A stretch of DNA of 64,000 nucleotides, taken from NCBI RefSeq assembly GCF_019048065.1, contig NZ_CP077291.1, positions 248,001-312,000 of the forward strand, read 5' to 3'. Numbering within the stretch: the stretch's first letter is position 1; every line of letters starts with the position of its first letter. Positions 9,884 to 19,599 of the stretch are shown here, piece after piece. The translations under genes were made by a program, and so were the position numbers. Under the pieces are notes generated by a model. It worked only from the letters and a program-made list of their open reading frames with translations. It ran no database searches and was not told the origin of the DNA. Origin of the DNA: Citrobacter farmeri. GTDB lineage: Bacteria; Pseudomonadota; Gammaproteobacteria; Enterobacterales; Enterobacteriaceae.

Positions 9884-11398
9884 ATGACCCATATTGCAGA
9901 GCGAAATGCAGATGTGCCGTTAGTGACGTTGAAATCGCTGACTAAAAGCTTCGGCGGTCATCAGGCATTAAAAAATATTGATCTCACGCTAAATAAAGGT
10001 GAAGTCCACTGCCTTGCGGGGGCGAATGGTTGTGGCAAAAGCACGTTAATAAAAACGTTGAGCGGCGTTTATACCCCGGATACCGGTAGTGAAATTATCA
10101 TTGATAATAAATCGTGGAGCAGACTTTCACCCGATAAAGCGCGTGAGTTAGGCATTCAGGTTATTTACCAGGATCTCTCTTTGTTTCCTAACCTGACGGT
10201 AGCTGAAAATATTGCCTTTGAATACAACCTGAAAGGGTATTTGCGCTGGCATAAAAAATCCCACCTGAAAGCCGTATCGCAGAAAATTATTCAGGAACTG
10301 AATTTTAATCTCGATGCAGATGCGCTGGTTCAACATTTGCCTATTGCGCAGCGCCAGCAGGTGGCGATTTGCCGTGCGCTGGTCGCAGAAGCCCGACTGG
10401 TTATCATGGATGAACCAACGGCTTCGCTTACCCGCACCGAAGTGAACCAGCTATTACGAACGGTGAATTATCTCCGTGATAAAAATATCACGGTGGTTTT
10501 TGTCAGCCACCGACTGGATGAAGTCAAAGAAATCTCCGACCGTATTACGGTGATTCGCGACGGTGAAATTATCGGAACCTGGGCGGCAGATCTATTGTCG
10601 CCGGGACGGATTACTGAACTGATGACCGGCAGAACGATCGTTCATCAGAAAAAATTACCGAATAGTATTGGTGGGAAAGTCGTTCTTGAACTGAATAAAT
10701 TGAGCCGTAAAGGACAATTTGAAGATATTTCCTTCCAGCTTCACCAGGGGGAAGTGCTGGGATTATGTGGCTTATTAGGGTCAGGGCGAACAGAACTGGC
10801 ATTGAGCCTTTTTGGTATTACCCACCCAGACAGTGGGGATGTTTATCTGGATGGGAAGAAGGTTGTGATTAAAGATAATACGCAAGCCGCGAAGTTGGGT
10901 ATTGCTTATGTCTCTGAAGATCGCCTGACGCTGGGGGCCGTTTTACCGCAATCGGTCAGTGATAATATGGTGCTCTCGATCCTGAACCGGTTAAAAACAC
11001 CCTGGCAATGTATTGATGAAAAGCGCCAGGAGACCCTTGTTAAGGAATGGATTCAGGATCTGGATATTAAAGTCACCGATCCTGATAACCCGTTGTCCAC
11101 GCTTTCTGGCGGTAACCAGCAAAAAGTGGTGTTGGCGAAATGGATTTTGACTCGCCCGAAAGTATTGATTCTCGATGCGCCAACGGTAGGCGTTGATATT
11201 GGTGCGAAAGACAGTATTTATCAGCTTATCCACCGGCTTTCCGGTGTCGGTATCTCGGTGTTGCTGATTACTGATGAAGCGCCAGAAGCGTATTACAACT
11301 GCGATCGTATTTTCCATATGCAGCGCGGAAAGATTATTAACGAACTGCTGCCTTCTCTCTATACCGAACAACAACTCGCAGAGGTGATTAATGGCTAG
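9884..11398 (+). CDS. Sugar ABC importer ATPase with two nucleotide-binding domains
   Basis: A 504-residue RbsA/XylG-class ATPase that powers sugar uptake from the cytoplasmic side. The first domain has Walker A GANGCGKST near residue 47 and Walker B VIMDEPTASLT near residue 170. The second has a degenerate Walker A (GLLGSGRTE), a full LSGGNQQKV signature near residue 408 and Walker B LILDAPTVGVD near residue 430. In the second domain the residue after the Walker B aspartate is alanine (codon gcg at 11178-11180), where most relatives have the catalytic glutamate. The start follows a caggag site; the end overlaps the next gene by 8 bases. Confidence 0.95.
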   Translation: MTHIAERNADVPLVTLKSLTKSFGGHQALKNIDLTLNKGEVHCLAGANGCGKSTLIKTLSGVYTPDTGSEIIIDNKSWSRLSPDKARELGIQVIYQDLSLFPNLTVAENIAFEYNLKGYLRWHKKSHLKAVSQKIIQELNFNLDADALVQHLPIAQRQQVAICRALVAEARLVIMDEPTASLTRTEVNQLLRTVNYLRDKNITVVFVSHRLDEVKEISDRITVIRDGEIIGTWAADLLSPGRITELMTGRTIVHQKKLPNSIGGKVVLELNKLSRKGQFEDISFQLHQGEVLGLCGLLGSGRTELALSLFGITHPDSGDVYLDGKKVVIKDNTQAAKLGIAYVSEDRLTLGAVLPQSVSDNMVLSILNRLKTPWQCIDEKRQETLVKEWIQDLDIKVTDPDNPLSTLSGGNQQKVVLAKWILTRPKVLILDAPTVGVDIGAKDSIYQLIHRLSGVGISVLLITDEAPEAYYNCDRIFHMQRGKIINELLPSLYTEQQLAEVING

Positions 11399-12383
11399 TG
11401 TATTGCAGCCCCGGTTTCCACGTTCGGTCGAAGGATGGCTGGGCTGGGTTATTGTCCTGATGCTGGCGCTTTTTTCTCTGATGAGCGATGAGTTTCTGTC
11501 GATTCAGAATTTGCTGGACCTTACCGAAAGCTATGCCGTAACGGGGATTTTCGCCCTCGGTTTGTTTGTCGTACTGGTGACGGGAGGCATTGATATTTCG
11601 TTCGCAGCTGTCGCTTCCGTGGTGCAGTACATTGTGGCGTCGCTGTTGTTGAATGAGGCGATCGCGAATCCGCTGCTGTGCCTTGGGCTGGCGATTGTGC
11701 TGGGCGTCCTGTTTGGCCTGATTAACGCGATCCTTATTTATTACCTCAATGTGGTTTCCATCATTATCACTATCAGTATGCAATCACTGCTATTTGGCAT
11801 GTTGATGTGGCTGACAAATGGTCACAGCATTTACGACTTGCCTGACTGGTGGGTGACCCAGCGATCCCTTTTCAGCTTTGGGTTTGAGGGGGAAGTTTAT
11901 CAGGTTGGGCTGCCGTTGGTGGTGATGCTGGGCATGGCCTGCTTCACCTGGGTTGTGATGAATAAAACCCACATTGGACGTCAGCTTTATGCCGTGGGCG
12001 GCAGTACTGAGTCGGCGCGGCGTATTGGGATTCGGGTTTCACTCATTTATCTGTTCGCCTATGGCTATCTTGGCGCTGCGGCCGCGATTGGGGGAATGCT
12101 TCAGGCTTATCGTATGAGCGAGGTCGTGCCCAATGCGTTGGTGGGAGGGGAACTGGATGTACTGGCTGCCGCGGTGTTAGGGGGGGCGAGCTTATCCGGT
12201 GGTCGCGGGTCAGTTATTGGCACGTTGATGGGGGTGTTCCTCATCGGCATTCTGAAAAATGGTCTCAACCTGGTAGGTGTCTCCAGCTACTTCGTCAACA
12301 TCGTCATCGGGGTGGTCATTGTCTCGGCAATTTGCGTCACTCACTACAAAAAACGTAAAGAAACGGACGTTGGATTCGTCTGA
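11391..12383 (+). CDS. Sugar ABC importer permease, first subunit
   Basis: A 330-residue inner-membrane permease of the RbsC/AraH (BPD_transp_2) family. Hydrophobic segments run nearly throughout, and the conserved loop GGSTESARRIGIRV sits near residue 203, followed by AAAVLGGASLSGGRGSVIGT, the family's second conserved cytoplasmic stretch. Its ATG lies inside the end of the ATPase gene (8-base overlap), which implies translational coupling, and it is followed after 13 bases by a second, different permease. The two would form a heterodimeric channel. Confidence 0.93.
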   Translation: MASVLQPRFPRSVEGWLGWVIVLMLALFSLMSDEFLSIQNLLDLTESYAVTGIFALGLFVVLVTGGIDISFAAVASVVQYIVASLLLNEAIANPLLCLGLAIVLGVLFGLINAILIYYLNVVSIIITISMQSLLFGMLMWLTNGHSIYDLPDWWVTQRSLFSFGFEGEVYQVGLPLVVMLGMACFTWVVMNKTHIGRQLYAVGGSTESARRIGIRVSLIYLFAYGYLGAAAAIGGMLQAYRMSEVVPNALVGGELDVLAAAVLGGASLSGGRGSVIGTLMGVFLIGILKNGLNLVGVSSYFVNIVIGVVIVSAICVTHYKKRKETDVGFV

Positions 12384-12396
12384 CAGGGGGCTTGAA

Positions 12397-13449
12397 ATGA
12401 AAAAACAGGCATATTTACCAATTGATGGCACCAGCTCCGGTTTACTGGCGATATGTTTTATCGCGGTAGTGGCATTTAGTGTGGCGATGCCCGGACGTTT
12501 TTTTACCGATAATACTTTTCTGAGTATTGCCTTCCAGTTGCCAGAACTGGGGCTGCTCACCTTCGCAATGTTTGTCCCTATGCTGAGTGGCGGGTTGAAT
12601 CTGGCGATTATCGGCACGGCGAATTTGACCAGTCTGTTTATGGCCTGGCTGTTAATCCAGTATGTGCCTGCTGAGGCGTCTACCGGCCTGCAGTTGTGGT
12701 GGTTATTTCTGGCGATGCTGGGCGCGATGATGATCGCCATCGTGATAGGCGCTATCACGGGGATCATTATTTCCCGGGTGGGGGCGCACCCGATTCTGGT
12801 CACGCTGGGCAGTATGACGATTATCAGCGGCATTGGCATTTATCTTACCAAAGGGGCAGCTCTCAGTGGGATGCCACCCATTGTCCGCAGTATGGGGTCG
12901 GAAGTGATTTATGGCGTGCCGGTTCCCATGGTGATTTTTATTGTCACGACGATCATGCTGGCACTGTTCCTCGGAAAAACCCGCACAGGGAAGGTTATTT
13001 ACATGTGCGGCAGCAATATCAATGCTACCTGGTTTAGTGGTATTCGGACCGACCGTGTACTGATGGCTATTTATGCCATATCCAGCCTGCTTTGCGTGCT
13101 GGCTGGACTCATTATGCTGGCCCGCTTTAACTCTGCGCGTATGGGCTATGGCGATTCTTATCTACTGCTGACAGTGCTGGCCATTGTTCTTGGCGGCACC
13201 GACCCATTCGGTGGAGTGGGTAAAGTCGGGCATGTCTTCTGCGCGCTGTTAGTGCTCCAGGTTATTGCCACCGGGCTCAGCCTGTCAGGACTGAGTCTGC
13301 ATTTCAATCTGGCTGTATGGGGAATAACGTTGATTGCCGCCCTGGCCTTTAAGTTCTTCAAACAAAAATGGCAGGCGCGGCGTGCCATGAATAACAGCCT
13401 GAAAGCATTTCAACAACAACTGGCCACTCGAGAGGGAAATAATGCGTAG
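12397..13449 (+). CDS. Sugar ABC importer permease, second subunit
   Basis: A 350-residue multi-spanning permease of the same family as its neighbour. It has FVPMLSGGLNLAIIG in the first third, YMCGSNINATWFSGIR near residue 205 (the coupling-loop region) and VLAIVLGGTDPFGGVGKVGHV near residue 255. I chose the start at 12397 (MKKQAYLPIDG) because a strong aggggg site precedes it; longer readings begin within the first permease. Its last 8 bases overlap the epimerase gene, so the operon is tightly packed. Having two distinct permease genes resembles the Lsr and YtfT-YjfF systems more than ribose transport. Confidence 0.92.
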   Translation: MKKQAYLPIDGTSSGLLAICFIAVVAFSVAMPGRFFTDNTFLSIAFQLPELGLLTFAMFVPMLSGGLNLAIIGTANLTSLFMAWLLIQYVPAEASTGLQLWWLFLAMLGAMMIAIVIGAITGIIISRVGAHPILVTLGSMTIISGIGIYLTKGAALSGMPPIVRSMGSEVIYGVPVPMVIFIVTTIMLALFLGKTRTGKVIYMCGSNINATWFSGIRTDRVLMAIYAISSLLCVLAGLIMLARFNSARMGYGDSYLLLTVLAIVLGGTDPFGGVGKVGHVFCALLVLQVIATGLSLSGLSLHFNLAVWGITLIAALAFKFFKQKWQARRAMNNSLKAFQQQLATREGNNA

Positions 13450-14323
13450 CCATCCATTAGGTATTTATGAAAAGGCGCTTCCCCGGAACACCAGTTGGGT
13501 AGAAAAACTGGCGCTGGCGAAATCATGCGGGTTTGATTTTGTTGAAATGTCAGTCGATGAAAGTGAAGAGCGGCTGGCTCGTCTGGACTGGTCGCTTGCC
13601 GAACGCATGGAAATTATTAGCGCCATTCAGAAAACCGGCGTGCGTATTCCGACTCTGTGTTTATCGGCTCACCGCCGGTTCCCGTTCGGTAGTCACGATA
13701 GCGACACCCGACAGCAAGCGCGAACGATCATGCAAAAAGCATTACGGCTGGCGCAGGATTTGGGTATTCGAACCATCCAGCTTGCCGGGTATGACGTCTA
13801 TTACGAGCCGCAGAATGATGACACTATCGCCTCGTTTGAGGATGCGATGGCCTGGGTGGCGGAGCAGGCTGCGGCCGCACAGGTGATGTGTGCTGTGGAA
13901 ATTATGGATACACCCTTTATTAACTCCATCAGTAAATGGAAAGTGCTGGATGAAAAAATCAATTCTCCGTGGTTTACCGTTTACCCCGATGTCGGCAATC
14001 TCACTGCATGGGGTAATGAGCTGGAAAGTGAGTTGGCAAAAGGTATCGACCGGATTGCCGCCATCCATCTCAAAGATACCTTTCCGGTGACGCCGGATTC
14101 GCCTGGGCAGTTTCGCGATGTTCCCTTTGGTGAAGGGTGTGTAGATTTCGTTAAGCTTTTCAGAATATTGCGTCGTCTGAACTATAGAGGGACTTTCCTG
14201 ATTGAAATGTGGACAGAAAAATCCCCTGAACCGTTACTGGACGTTATCCACGCGCGCCAGTGGATAGAAAGTAAGATGCAGGCGGCGGGGTGGTATGACG
14301 AGCGTTCGTTTATCGCGAGATAA
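13442..14323 (+). CDS. L-xylulose-5-phosphate 3-epimerase (UlaE/SgbU family)
   Basis: A 293-residue TIM-barrel epimerase expected to convert L-xylulose-5-phosphate to L-ribulose-5-phosphate. It follows E. coli UlaE/SgbU along its whole length: LGIYEKALP at the start, GFDFVEMSVDE near residue 30, LCLSAHRRFPFGS near residue 74, IQLAGYDVYY near residue 112, the metal-site segment CAVEIMDTPFINS near residue 151, and VPFGEGCVDF near residue 228. It overlaps the second permease by 8 bases and is followed by the kinase after 10 bases. With the 4-epimerase at 6728-7420 it would complete the route to D-xylulose-5-phosphate. Confidence 0.93.
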   Translation: MRSHPLGIYEKALPRNTSWVEKLALAKSCGFDFVEMSVDESEERLARLDWSLAERMEIISAIQKTGVRIPTLCLSAHRRFPFGSHDSDTRQQARTIMQKALRLAQDLGIRTIQLAGYDVYYEPQNDDTIASFEDAMAWVAEQAAAAQVMCAVEIMDTPFINSISKWKVLDEKINSPWFTVYPDVGNLTAWGNELESELAKGIDRIAAIHLKDTFPVTPDSPGQFRDVPFGEGCVDFVKLFRILRRLNYRGTFLIEMWTEKSPEPLLDVIHARQWIESKMQAAGWYDERSFIAR

Positions 14324-14333
14324 GGAGAGGACG

Positions 14334-15818
14334 ATGAACCATTACTTTATGGGCATTGATTTGGGCGGCACCGTCACCAAAGCGGGGATCTACACTGCCG
14401 AGGGGAGAGAAATCACGGTGGCGGCTCAGACCTTATCGTTACTCAGCCCACAGGCAGGATTCTGCGAACGCGATATGGATGCCCTTTGGGCGGCAACGTG
14501 TGAGGTTATCCGGCGTGCGTTGGCTGAAAGTCATCTGTCGGCGGAACACATTACCGGAATCGGTTTTTCTTCACACGGCAAAGGACTTTATCTGGTCGAT
14601 AAGTCAGGAAGGCCAGTACGCAACGGGATTGTCTCTTCGGATTCCCGGGCGCAGTCTCTGGTTACGGCCTGGAAAGCGCAGGATATCGACCGTCTGGCGT
14701 ATCCGCATAGCTTTCAGCAGTTATGGCCTTCACATCCTGCGGCATTGCTTAGGTGGCTGAAACAGCACGAACCGGAACGTTACGCGCGTACGGGTTATGT
14801 GTTGATGGCCCACGATTATATCCGTTATCGTTTGACGGCTGAATTCACCTGTGAAGAAACCAATATTTCGGGAAGTCAGTTATTTAATTTACAGCGGAAT
14901 GATTTCGATCCTGCGCTGTTCACCCTGTTCGGCATTGAAGAGATGATGGACTGCATGCCGAAGGTGATTGGTTCCGCTGAGCTGGCAGGGGTTGTCACAA
15001 CGGACGCCGCTGCATCATGCGGATTAAAAGCAGGAACGCCGGTATTTGGCGGGGTGTTTGATGTCGTTGGCGCGGCAATGACTTCCGGCGTTTATGACAG
15101 TACGCAGCTCAGTGCGGTTGCCGGAACGTGGTCGATTGCCACCCGTGTTTTTAATGAAATCATCCCGGCAGACTATCCGTATGTATGGGGTAAATTCAGT
15201 ATTCCGGGGCACTATTTCGCTCACGAAGGCAGCCCCACCTCCGCCAGCAATCTGACCTGGTTTATTCAGCACTTTTTACCGGCAATGCAGGATGACCATG
15301 ACACGCTTAACCAGTGGGCGGCGCGTGGGTATGAGAAACCCGACAGCATTCTGTTTTTCCCCTGGTTGTACGGTTCGAATTATGATGACTCACTGAGTGG
15401 CGGATTCTTCGGGTTGGGGGGGCACCACGACGCGGCAGACATTGTTTACGCTATCTATCAGGGGATAGTGTTCTCGCACTTACTGCATCAGGACAAACTG
15501 TTGCAGCTCGGAGACGGTACTCAAACGATTCGTTTCACCGGCGGCCCTACGCATTCACGTATCTGGATGCAAATGTTTTGCGATGCCAGCAATTTGCCGC
15601 TTGAAATTGTCGACGTTGAGCAGTCTGGTTGCCGGGCGGCGGCGATGTGTGCGGCTGTAGGCACAGGTGATTATCCTGGGTTTGAGCAGGCAATTAAAGC
15701 GACCCTGCCACCGGTGATTCGTCTGGAGCCGGATGCGAAGAAACACCGTATGTTGCGTAGCCGTTTCGAACGGTTCAGGCGTATCGCCGACGCGCTGAGT
15801 ACCGTCGAACATGAGTAA
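14334..15818 (+). CDS. FGGY-family pentulose kinase (LyxK/L-xylulose kinase-like)
   Basis: A 494-residue cytoplasmic carbohydrate kinase. The N-terminal phosphate-binding motif GIDLGGTVTKAGIY is at residues 7-20; GGVFDVVGAAM near residue 240 holds the likely catalytic aspartate; the C-terminal ATP-binding segment is RFTGGPTHSRIWMQ near residue 400. By family and context it should phosphorylate L-xylulose or a similar ketopentose to the 5-phosphate used by the upstream 3-epimerase. The start at 14334 (MNHYFMGIDLGG) follows an aaggagagg site. It is the last gene of the operon, followed by a terminator shared with the OxyS region. The substrate is inferred. Confidence 0.9.
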   Translation: MNHYFMGIDLGGTVTKAGIYTAEGREITVAAQTLSLLSPQAGFCERDMDALWAATCEVIRRALAESHLSAEHITGIGFSSHGKGLYLVDKSGRPVRNGIVSSDSRAQSLVTAWKAQDIDRLAYPHSFQQLWPSHPAALLRWLKQHEPERYARTGYVLMAHDYIRYRLTAEFTCEETNISGSQLFNLQRNDFDPALFTLFGIEEMMDCMPKVIGSAELAGVVTTDAAASCGLKAGTPVFGGVFDVVGAAMTSGVYDSTQLSAVAGTWSIATRVFNEIIPADYPYVWGKFSIPGHYFAHEGSPTSASNLTWFIQHFLPAMQDDHDTLNQWAARGYEKPDSILFFPWLYGSNYDDSLSGGFFGLGGHHDAADIVYAIYQGIVFSHLLHQDKLLQLGDGTQTIRFTGGPTHSRIWMQMFCDASNLPLEIVDVEQSGCRAAAMCAAVGTGDYPGFEQAIKATLPPVIRLEPDAKKHRMLRSRFERFRRIADALSTVEHE

Positions 15819-15841
15819 CGACCTGTTTCAGTCTTATCACT

Positions 15842-15867
15842 GCCTGGCGTTAAGCCGGGCTTTTTTA
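15842..15867 (+). terminator. Terminator after the pentose-module kinase
   Basis: The stem gcctggc/gccgggc with a gttaa loop is followed by six T residues, 24 bases after the kinase stop. Confidence 0.85.
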
Positions 15868-15871
15868 TGTA

Positions 15872-15988
15872 AAAAAAAATGCGGACCGTCGGTCCGCAAA
15901 AGTTCACGTTGGCTTTAGTTATTTGGGTATGAGAGAGACTCTCAGAACGGGCAGTGGCTTCAAGGGTTAAACGAGACCGCTCCGTTTC
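15872..15988 (-). ncRNA. oxyS: OxyS small regulatory RNA
   Basis: OxyS is the Hfq-dependent RNA made under hydrogen peroxide stress. The minus strand from 15988 begins gaaacggagcggt, contains ttaacccttgaagccactgc and ctaaagccaacgtgaacttt, and ends in a GC-rich hairpin (gcggacc/ggtccgc) followed by a run of nine T residues. These blocks follow the E. coli OxyS sequence in order, with differences concentrated in the middle. It is divergent from oxyR and starts 95 bases before it, the expected arrangement for OxyR activation. The terminator is on the minus strand, which confirms direction. Confidence 0.92.
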
Positions 15989-16083
15989 TGTGATGGATTA
16001 TCAGACAGAAAGCTTGATAGGGATAATCGTTCGTTGCTATGCTACCTATCGCCATGAACTATCGTGGCGATGGAGGATGAATA
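15989..16083. promoter_or_regulatory. oxyR-oxyS divergent promoter
   Basis: These 95 bases separate the 5' end of oxyS from the oxyR start. In E. coli OxyR binds here, activating oxyS when oxidised and repressing its own gene. The stretch contains agcttgatagggataatcg and gctatgctacctatcgcc, which resemble the spaced ATAG-type elements of OxyR sites. The assignment rests on position and this partial resemblance. Confidence 0.7.
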
Positions 16084-17001
16084 ATGAATATTCGTGATCT
16101 TGAATACCTGGTGGCATTAGCCGAACATCGCCACTTCCGGCGCGCGGCGGACTCCTGTCACGTCAGCCAGCCAACGCTGAGCGGTCAAATCCGCAAGCTG
16201 GAAGATGAACTGGGCGTGATGCTGCTGGAGCGTACGAGTCGTAAAGTGCTTTTCACCCAGGCAGGTTTACTGCTGGTGGATCAGGCACGCACCGTGCTGC
16301 GTGAGGTCAAAGTGCTCAAGGAGATGGCAAGCCAACAGGGCGAGACCATGTCAGGCCCGCTGCACATTGGTTTGATTCCCACTGTTGGTCCTTACCTGCT
16401 GCCGCATATTATTCCGATGCTGCACCAGACTTTCCCGAAGCTGGAAATGTATCTGCATGAAGCGCAGACCCATCAGTTGCTGGCGCAACTGGATAGCGGC
16501 AAGCTCGATTGTGTGATTCTGGCGCTGGTGAAAGAAAGTGAGGCATTTATTGAAGTGCCGCTGTTCGACGAGCCAATGCTGCTGGCGATCTATGAGGATC
16601 ACCCGTGGGCGAATCGCGACTGCGTGCCGATGTCCGATCTGGCAGGCGAAAAACTGCTGATGCTGGAGGACGGTCACTGCCTGCGCGATCAGGCGATGGG
16701 TTTCTGCTTTGAAGCCGGTGCTGACGAAGACACCCACTTCCGCGCGACCAGTCTGGAAACGCTGCGTAACATGGTGGCGGCGGGAAGCGGTATTACGTTG
16801 CTGCCGGCGTTGGCGGTTCCACAGGAACGCAAGCGCGATGGCGTCGTGTATCTGCCCTGTATTAAGCCAGAGCCACGTCGCACGGTAGGACTGGTTTATC
16901 GTCCGGGTTCACCTCTGCGCAGTCGCTATGAGCAACTGGCAGAGGCCATCCGTGGTGCGATGGATGGCCATTTCGACAATGCGTTAAAAAAGGCGGTTTA
17001 A
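16084..17001 (+). CDS. oxyR: Hydrogen peroxide-sensing LysR-type regulator
   Basis: OxyR senses hydrogen peroxide by forming a Cys199-Cys208 disulfide and then activates antioxidant genes and OxyS. The 305-residue protein has the N-terminal LysR helix-turn-helix ([35 protein letters not shown]) and the redox pair in [18 protein letters not shown], with both cysteines present. Length equals E. coli OxyR. Its last 18 bases overlap the end of sthA on the other strand. Confidence 0.98.
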   Translation: MNIRDLEYLVALAEHRHFRRAADSCHVSQPTLSGQIRKLEDELGVMLLERTSRKVLFTQAGLLLVDQARTVLREVKVLKEMASQQGETMSGPLHIGLIPTVGPYLLPHIIPMLHQTFPKLEMYLHEAQTHQLLAQLDSGKLDCVILALVKESEAFIEVPLFDEPMLLAIYEDHPWANRDCVPMSDLAGEKLLMLEDGHCLRDQAMGFCFEAGADEDTHFRATSLETLRNMVAAGSGITLLPALAVPQERKRDGVVYLPCIKPEPRRTVGLVYRPGSPLRSRYEQLAEAIRGAMDGHFDNALKKAV

Positions 17002-18384
17002 GCCATTTAGCGCGGCGACCCGATAGGCTTCCGCCATGGTCGGATAGTTAAAGGTGGTGTTAACGAAGTACTCAATCGTGTTACCACCACCTTTCTGTTC
17101 CATAATCGCCTGACCGATGTGAATAATCTCGGCAGCGCGCTCGCCAAAGCAGTGAATTCCCAGAATTTCTTTTGTTTCCCGATGAAACAAAATCTTCAGC
17201 GTGCCCACGTTCATGCCGACGATTTGCGCACGCGCCAGGTGTTTAAACTGGGCTCGTCCCACTTCGTAAGGCACTTTCATCGCCGTCAGTTGCTGTTCGG
17301 TTTTACCCACGGAACTGATCTCGGGAATGGTATAAATCCCGGTTGGGATATCTTCAATCAGATGCGCGTTCGCTTCTCCTTTCACCAGCGCCTGGGCGGC
17401 AATGCGCCCCTGGTCGTATGCCGCGGATGCCAGGCTCGGGTAACCAATCACATCACCTACCGCGTAAACATGTGGCAGCGCGGTCTGGTACATGCTGTTG
17501 ACCTTGAGTTGACCACGGCTGTCGGTTTCCAGACCGATATTCTGTAACGCCAGGGAATCGGTATTCCCGGTACGACCATTGGCATACAGCAGGCAATCGG
17601 CCTTCAGTTTCTTACCGGACTTCAGGTGCATGATCACGCCGTCATCGCAGCCTTCGATCTTCTCATACTCTTCATTGTGACGAATGACGACGCCACTGTT
17701 CCAGAAGTGGTAAGAGAGGGAGTCGGACATCTCCTGATCGAGGAACGCCAGCAGACGATCACGGGTGTTGATGAGGTCAACTTTGACTTCCATTCCGCGG
17801 AAAATCGACGCATATTCGCAGCCGATCACCCCGGCGCCATAAATAATGACGTGGCGAGGTTCGTGGTGCAGGCTGAGGATCGAATCGCTGTCATAAATGC
17901 GCGGGTGCGAGAAGTCCACATCTGCCGGATGATAAGGGCGCGAGCCACAGGCAATGACAAACTTCTCTGCCGTCAGGGTCTCAACCGTACCATCATGGCA
18001 TTCCAGCGCCAGCGTGTGTTCGTCAACAAAATGGGCGTTGCCCTGCAAGATTTCACAGTGATTACGCTCATAAAAACCCTGTCGCATCCGTGTTTGTTGA
18101 TTTATCACGTTGTCGGCATGGTTGAGAATATCGGCGAATGAGGAACGGAGCAGGCGGGAATGATCGCTGTAAAGAGGATTCTGATTGAATTCGATAATAC
18201 GACTGACTGCGTGACGGAGCGCTTTCGACGGGATGGTGCCCCAGTGGGTGCAACCGCCGCCAACGTTATGATAACGCTCGATAACGGCAACGCGAGCTCC
18301 TTGCTTAACCAGACCCATTGCAGCACCTTCGCCGCCGGGGCCGGAACCTATTACTATGGCATCGTAATCGTAGGAATGTGGCAT
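16984..18384 (-). CDS. sthA: Soluble pyridine nucleotide transhydrogenase
   Basis: SthA (UdhA) is a cytoplasmic FAD enzyme that moves reducing equivalents between NADPH and NAD+, mainly oxidising excess NADPH. The 466-residue protein has the FAD motif [15 protein letters not shown] at residues 11-25 and [15 protein letters not shown] near residue 42; as in this family, the second cysteine of the usual disulfide-reductase pair is replaced by Thr. The NAD(P)-binding [13 protein letters not shown] is near residue 180 and the FAD segment [13 protein letters not shown] near residue 310. It is convergent with oxyR. Confidence 0.97.
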   Translation of the reverse strand: MPHSYDYDAIVIGSGPGGEGAAMGLVKQGARVAVIERYHNVGGGCTHWGTIPSKALRHAVSRIIEFNQNPLYSDHSRLLRSSFADILNHADNVINQQTRMRQGFYERNHCEILQGNAHFVDEHTLALECHDGTVETLTAEKFVIACGSRPYHPADVDFSHPRIYDSDSILSLHHEPRHVIIYGAGVIGCEYASIFRGMEVKVDLINTRDRLLAFLDQEMSDSLSYHFWNSGVVIRHNEEYEKIEGCDDGVIMHLKSGKKLKADCLLYANGRTGNTDSLALQNIGLETDSRGQLKVNSMYQTALPHVYAVGDVIGYPSLASAAYDQGRIAAQALVKGEANAHLIEDIPTGIYTIPEISSVGKTEQQLTAMKVPYEVGRAQFKHLARAQIVGMNVGTLKILFHRETKEILGIHCFGERAAEIIHIGQAIMEQKGGGNTIEYFVNTTFNYPTMAEAYRVAALNGLNRLF

Positions 18385-18585
18385 GGTAAGGCTTACCTGT
18401 TCTTATACATAAAAGCAACAGAATAGTAACATCATTGCCGGGATAACCCAATTATCGTTGTGCTTTTTTGCGAAGCTGAAGCACAAACTGCGCGTAAACA
18501 ATCATTCACAAAGCGGAAGAAGCAGATTAACTTTGAACTCTGGTATAGTGCCAGACAAGACATTTGGAAGGATTCAGACATCGTG

Positions 18586-19236
18586 ATGGGCGTTAGAGCG
18601 CAGCAAAAAGAAAAAACCCGGCGTTCGCTGGTTGAGGCCGCATTTAGTCAACTAAGCGCGGAGCGTAGCTTCGCCAGTCTCAGTTTGCGTGAAGTTGCGC
18701 GTGAAGCGGGCATTGCGCCGACCTCGTTTTATCGTCATTTCCGTGATGTTGATGAACTTGGCCTGACCATGGTCGATGAAAGCGGTCTGATGTTACGACA
18801 ATTGATGCGCCAGGCACGTCAGCGTATCGCCAAGGGCGGGAGTGTGATCCGCACCTCGGTCTCCACATTTATGGAGTTCATCGGTAACAACCCCAACGCC
18901 TTCCGTTTATTATTGCGTGAACGTTCTGGCACCTCAGCGGCTTTCCGTGCCGCCGTTGCGCGAGAAATTCAGCACTTCATCGCGGAACTTGCGGACTATC
19001 TGGAACTCGAAAACCATATGCCGCGTGCGTTTACTGAAGCGCAAGCCGAAGCGATGGTGACGATTGTTTTCAGCGCAGGCGCCGAGGCGCTGGACGTGGG
19101 CGCGGAACAGCGTCGGCAGTTAGAAGAGCGACTGGTATTGCAGCTGCGCATGATTTCGAAAGGCGCGTATTACTGGTATCGCCGTGAACAAGAGAAGATG
19201 CCCCTTATTCCGGGTAACGTGAAGGAAGAGCAATGA
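18586..19236 (+). CDS. fabR: Unsaturated fatty acid biosynthesis repressor, TetR family
   Basis: FabR represses fabA and fabB according to the balance of saturated and unsaturated acyl thioesters, setting membrane fluidity. The 216-residue protein starts [15 protein letters not shown] and has the TetR helix-turn-helix [20 protein letters not shown] near residue 35. I chose the ATG at 18586 because similarity to E. coli FabR starts there; the frame is open further upstream. The end overlaps yijD by 4 bases (ATGA), so the pair is co-transcribed and probably translationally coupled. Confidence 0.96.
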   Translation: MGVRAQQKEKTRRSLVEAAFSQLSAERSFASLSLREVAREAGIAPTSFYRHFRDVDELGLTMVDESGLMLRQLMRQARQRIAKGGSVIRTSVSTFMEFIGNNPNAFRLLLRERSGTSAAFRAAVAREIQHFIAELADYLELENHMPRAFTEAQAEAMVTIVFSAGAEALDVGAEQRRQLEERLVLQLRMISKGAYYWYRREQEKMPLIPGNVKEEQ

Positions 19237-19592
19237 AACAGTCAGTTCAGGATAAAGGTACGCTGTTGCTGGCGCTGGTCGCTGGCTTGTCGATCAATGG
19301 CACATTCGCGGCGCTGTTTAGCTCCATCGTGCCGTTCTCTGTATTCCCGATTATCTCGCTGGTGCTGACGGTGTACTGTCTGCATCAACGTTATCAGAAT
19401 CGCACCATGCCTGTGGGGTTACCGGGCCTGTCTGCCGCCTGCTTTATTCTCGGCGTTCTGCTTTACAGCACCGTGGTGCGCGCGGAGTATCCGGATATCG
19501 GTTCCAACTTCTTCCCGGCGGTTCTGTCGGTCATTCTGGTCTTCTGGATCGGGGTGAAAATGCGTAACCGCAAGCAGGAAGTGTCGGAATAA
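19233..19592 (+). CDS. yijD: Small inner-membrane protein YijD
   Basis: A 119-residue membrane protein of unknown function (DUF1422 family). It shows about four hydrophobic segments, including [18 protein letters not shown] near the N-terminus, [15 protein letters not shown] near residue 37 and [16 protein letters not shown] near residue 92, with a basic C-terminal tail. Its start codon overlaps the fabR stop and a gaaggaag ribosome-binding site lies inside fabR. The conserved fabR-yijD pairing suggests a link to membrane lipid homeostasis, but no function can be assigned from sequence. Confidence 0.93.
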   Translation: MKQSVQDKGTLLLALVAGLSINGTFAALFSSIVPFSVFPIISLVLTVYCLHQRYQNRTMPVGLPGLSAACFILGVLLYSTVVRAEYPDIGSNFFPAVLSVILVFWIGVKMRNRKQEVSE

Positions 19593-19599
19593 GCGCTGT

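Noticed and set aside
10340-10390. Degenerate ABC signature in the first ATPase domain (HLPIAQRQQVAICRAL)
   Set aside because: RbsA-type first domains usually have a weak signature (SxAxxQ), so this is ordinary for the family.
16984-17001. Possible frameshift where oxyR and sthA overlap
   Set aside because: Both proteins end as in E. coli; the 18-base tail-to-tail overlap is natural.
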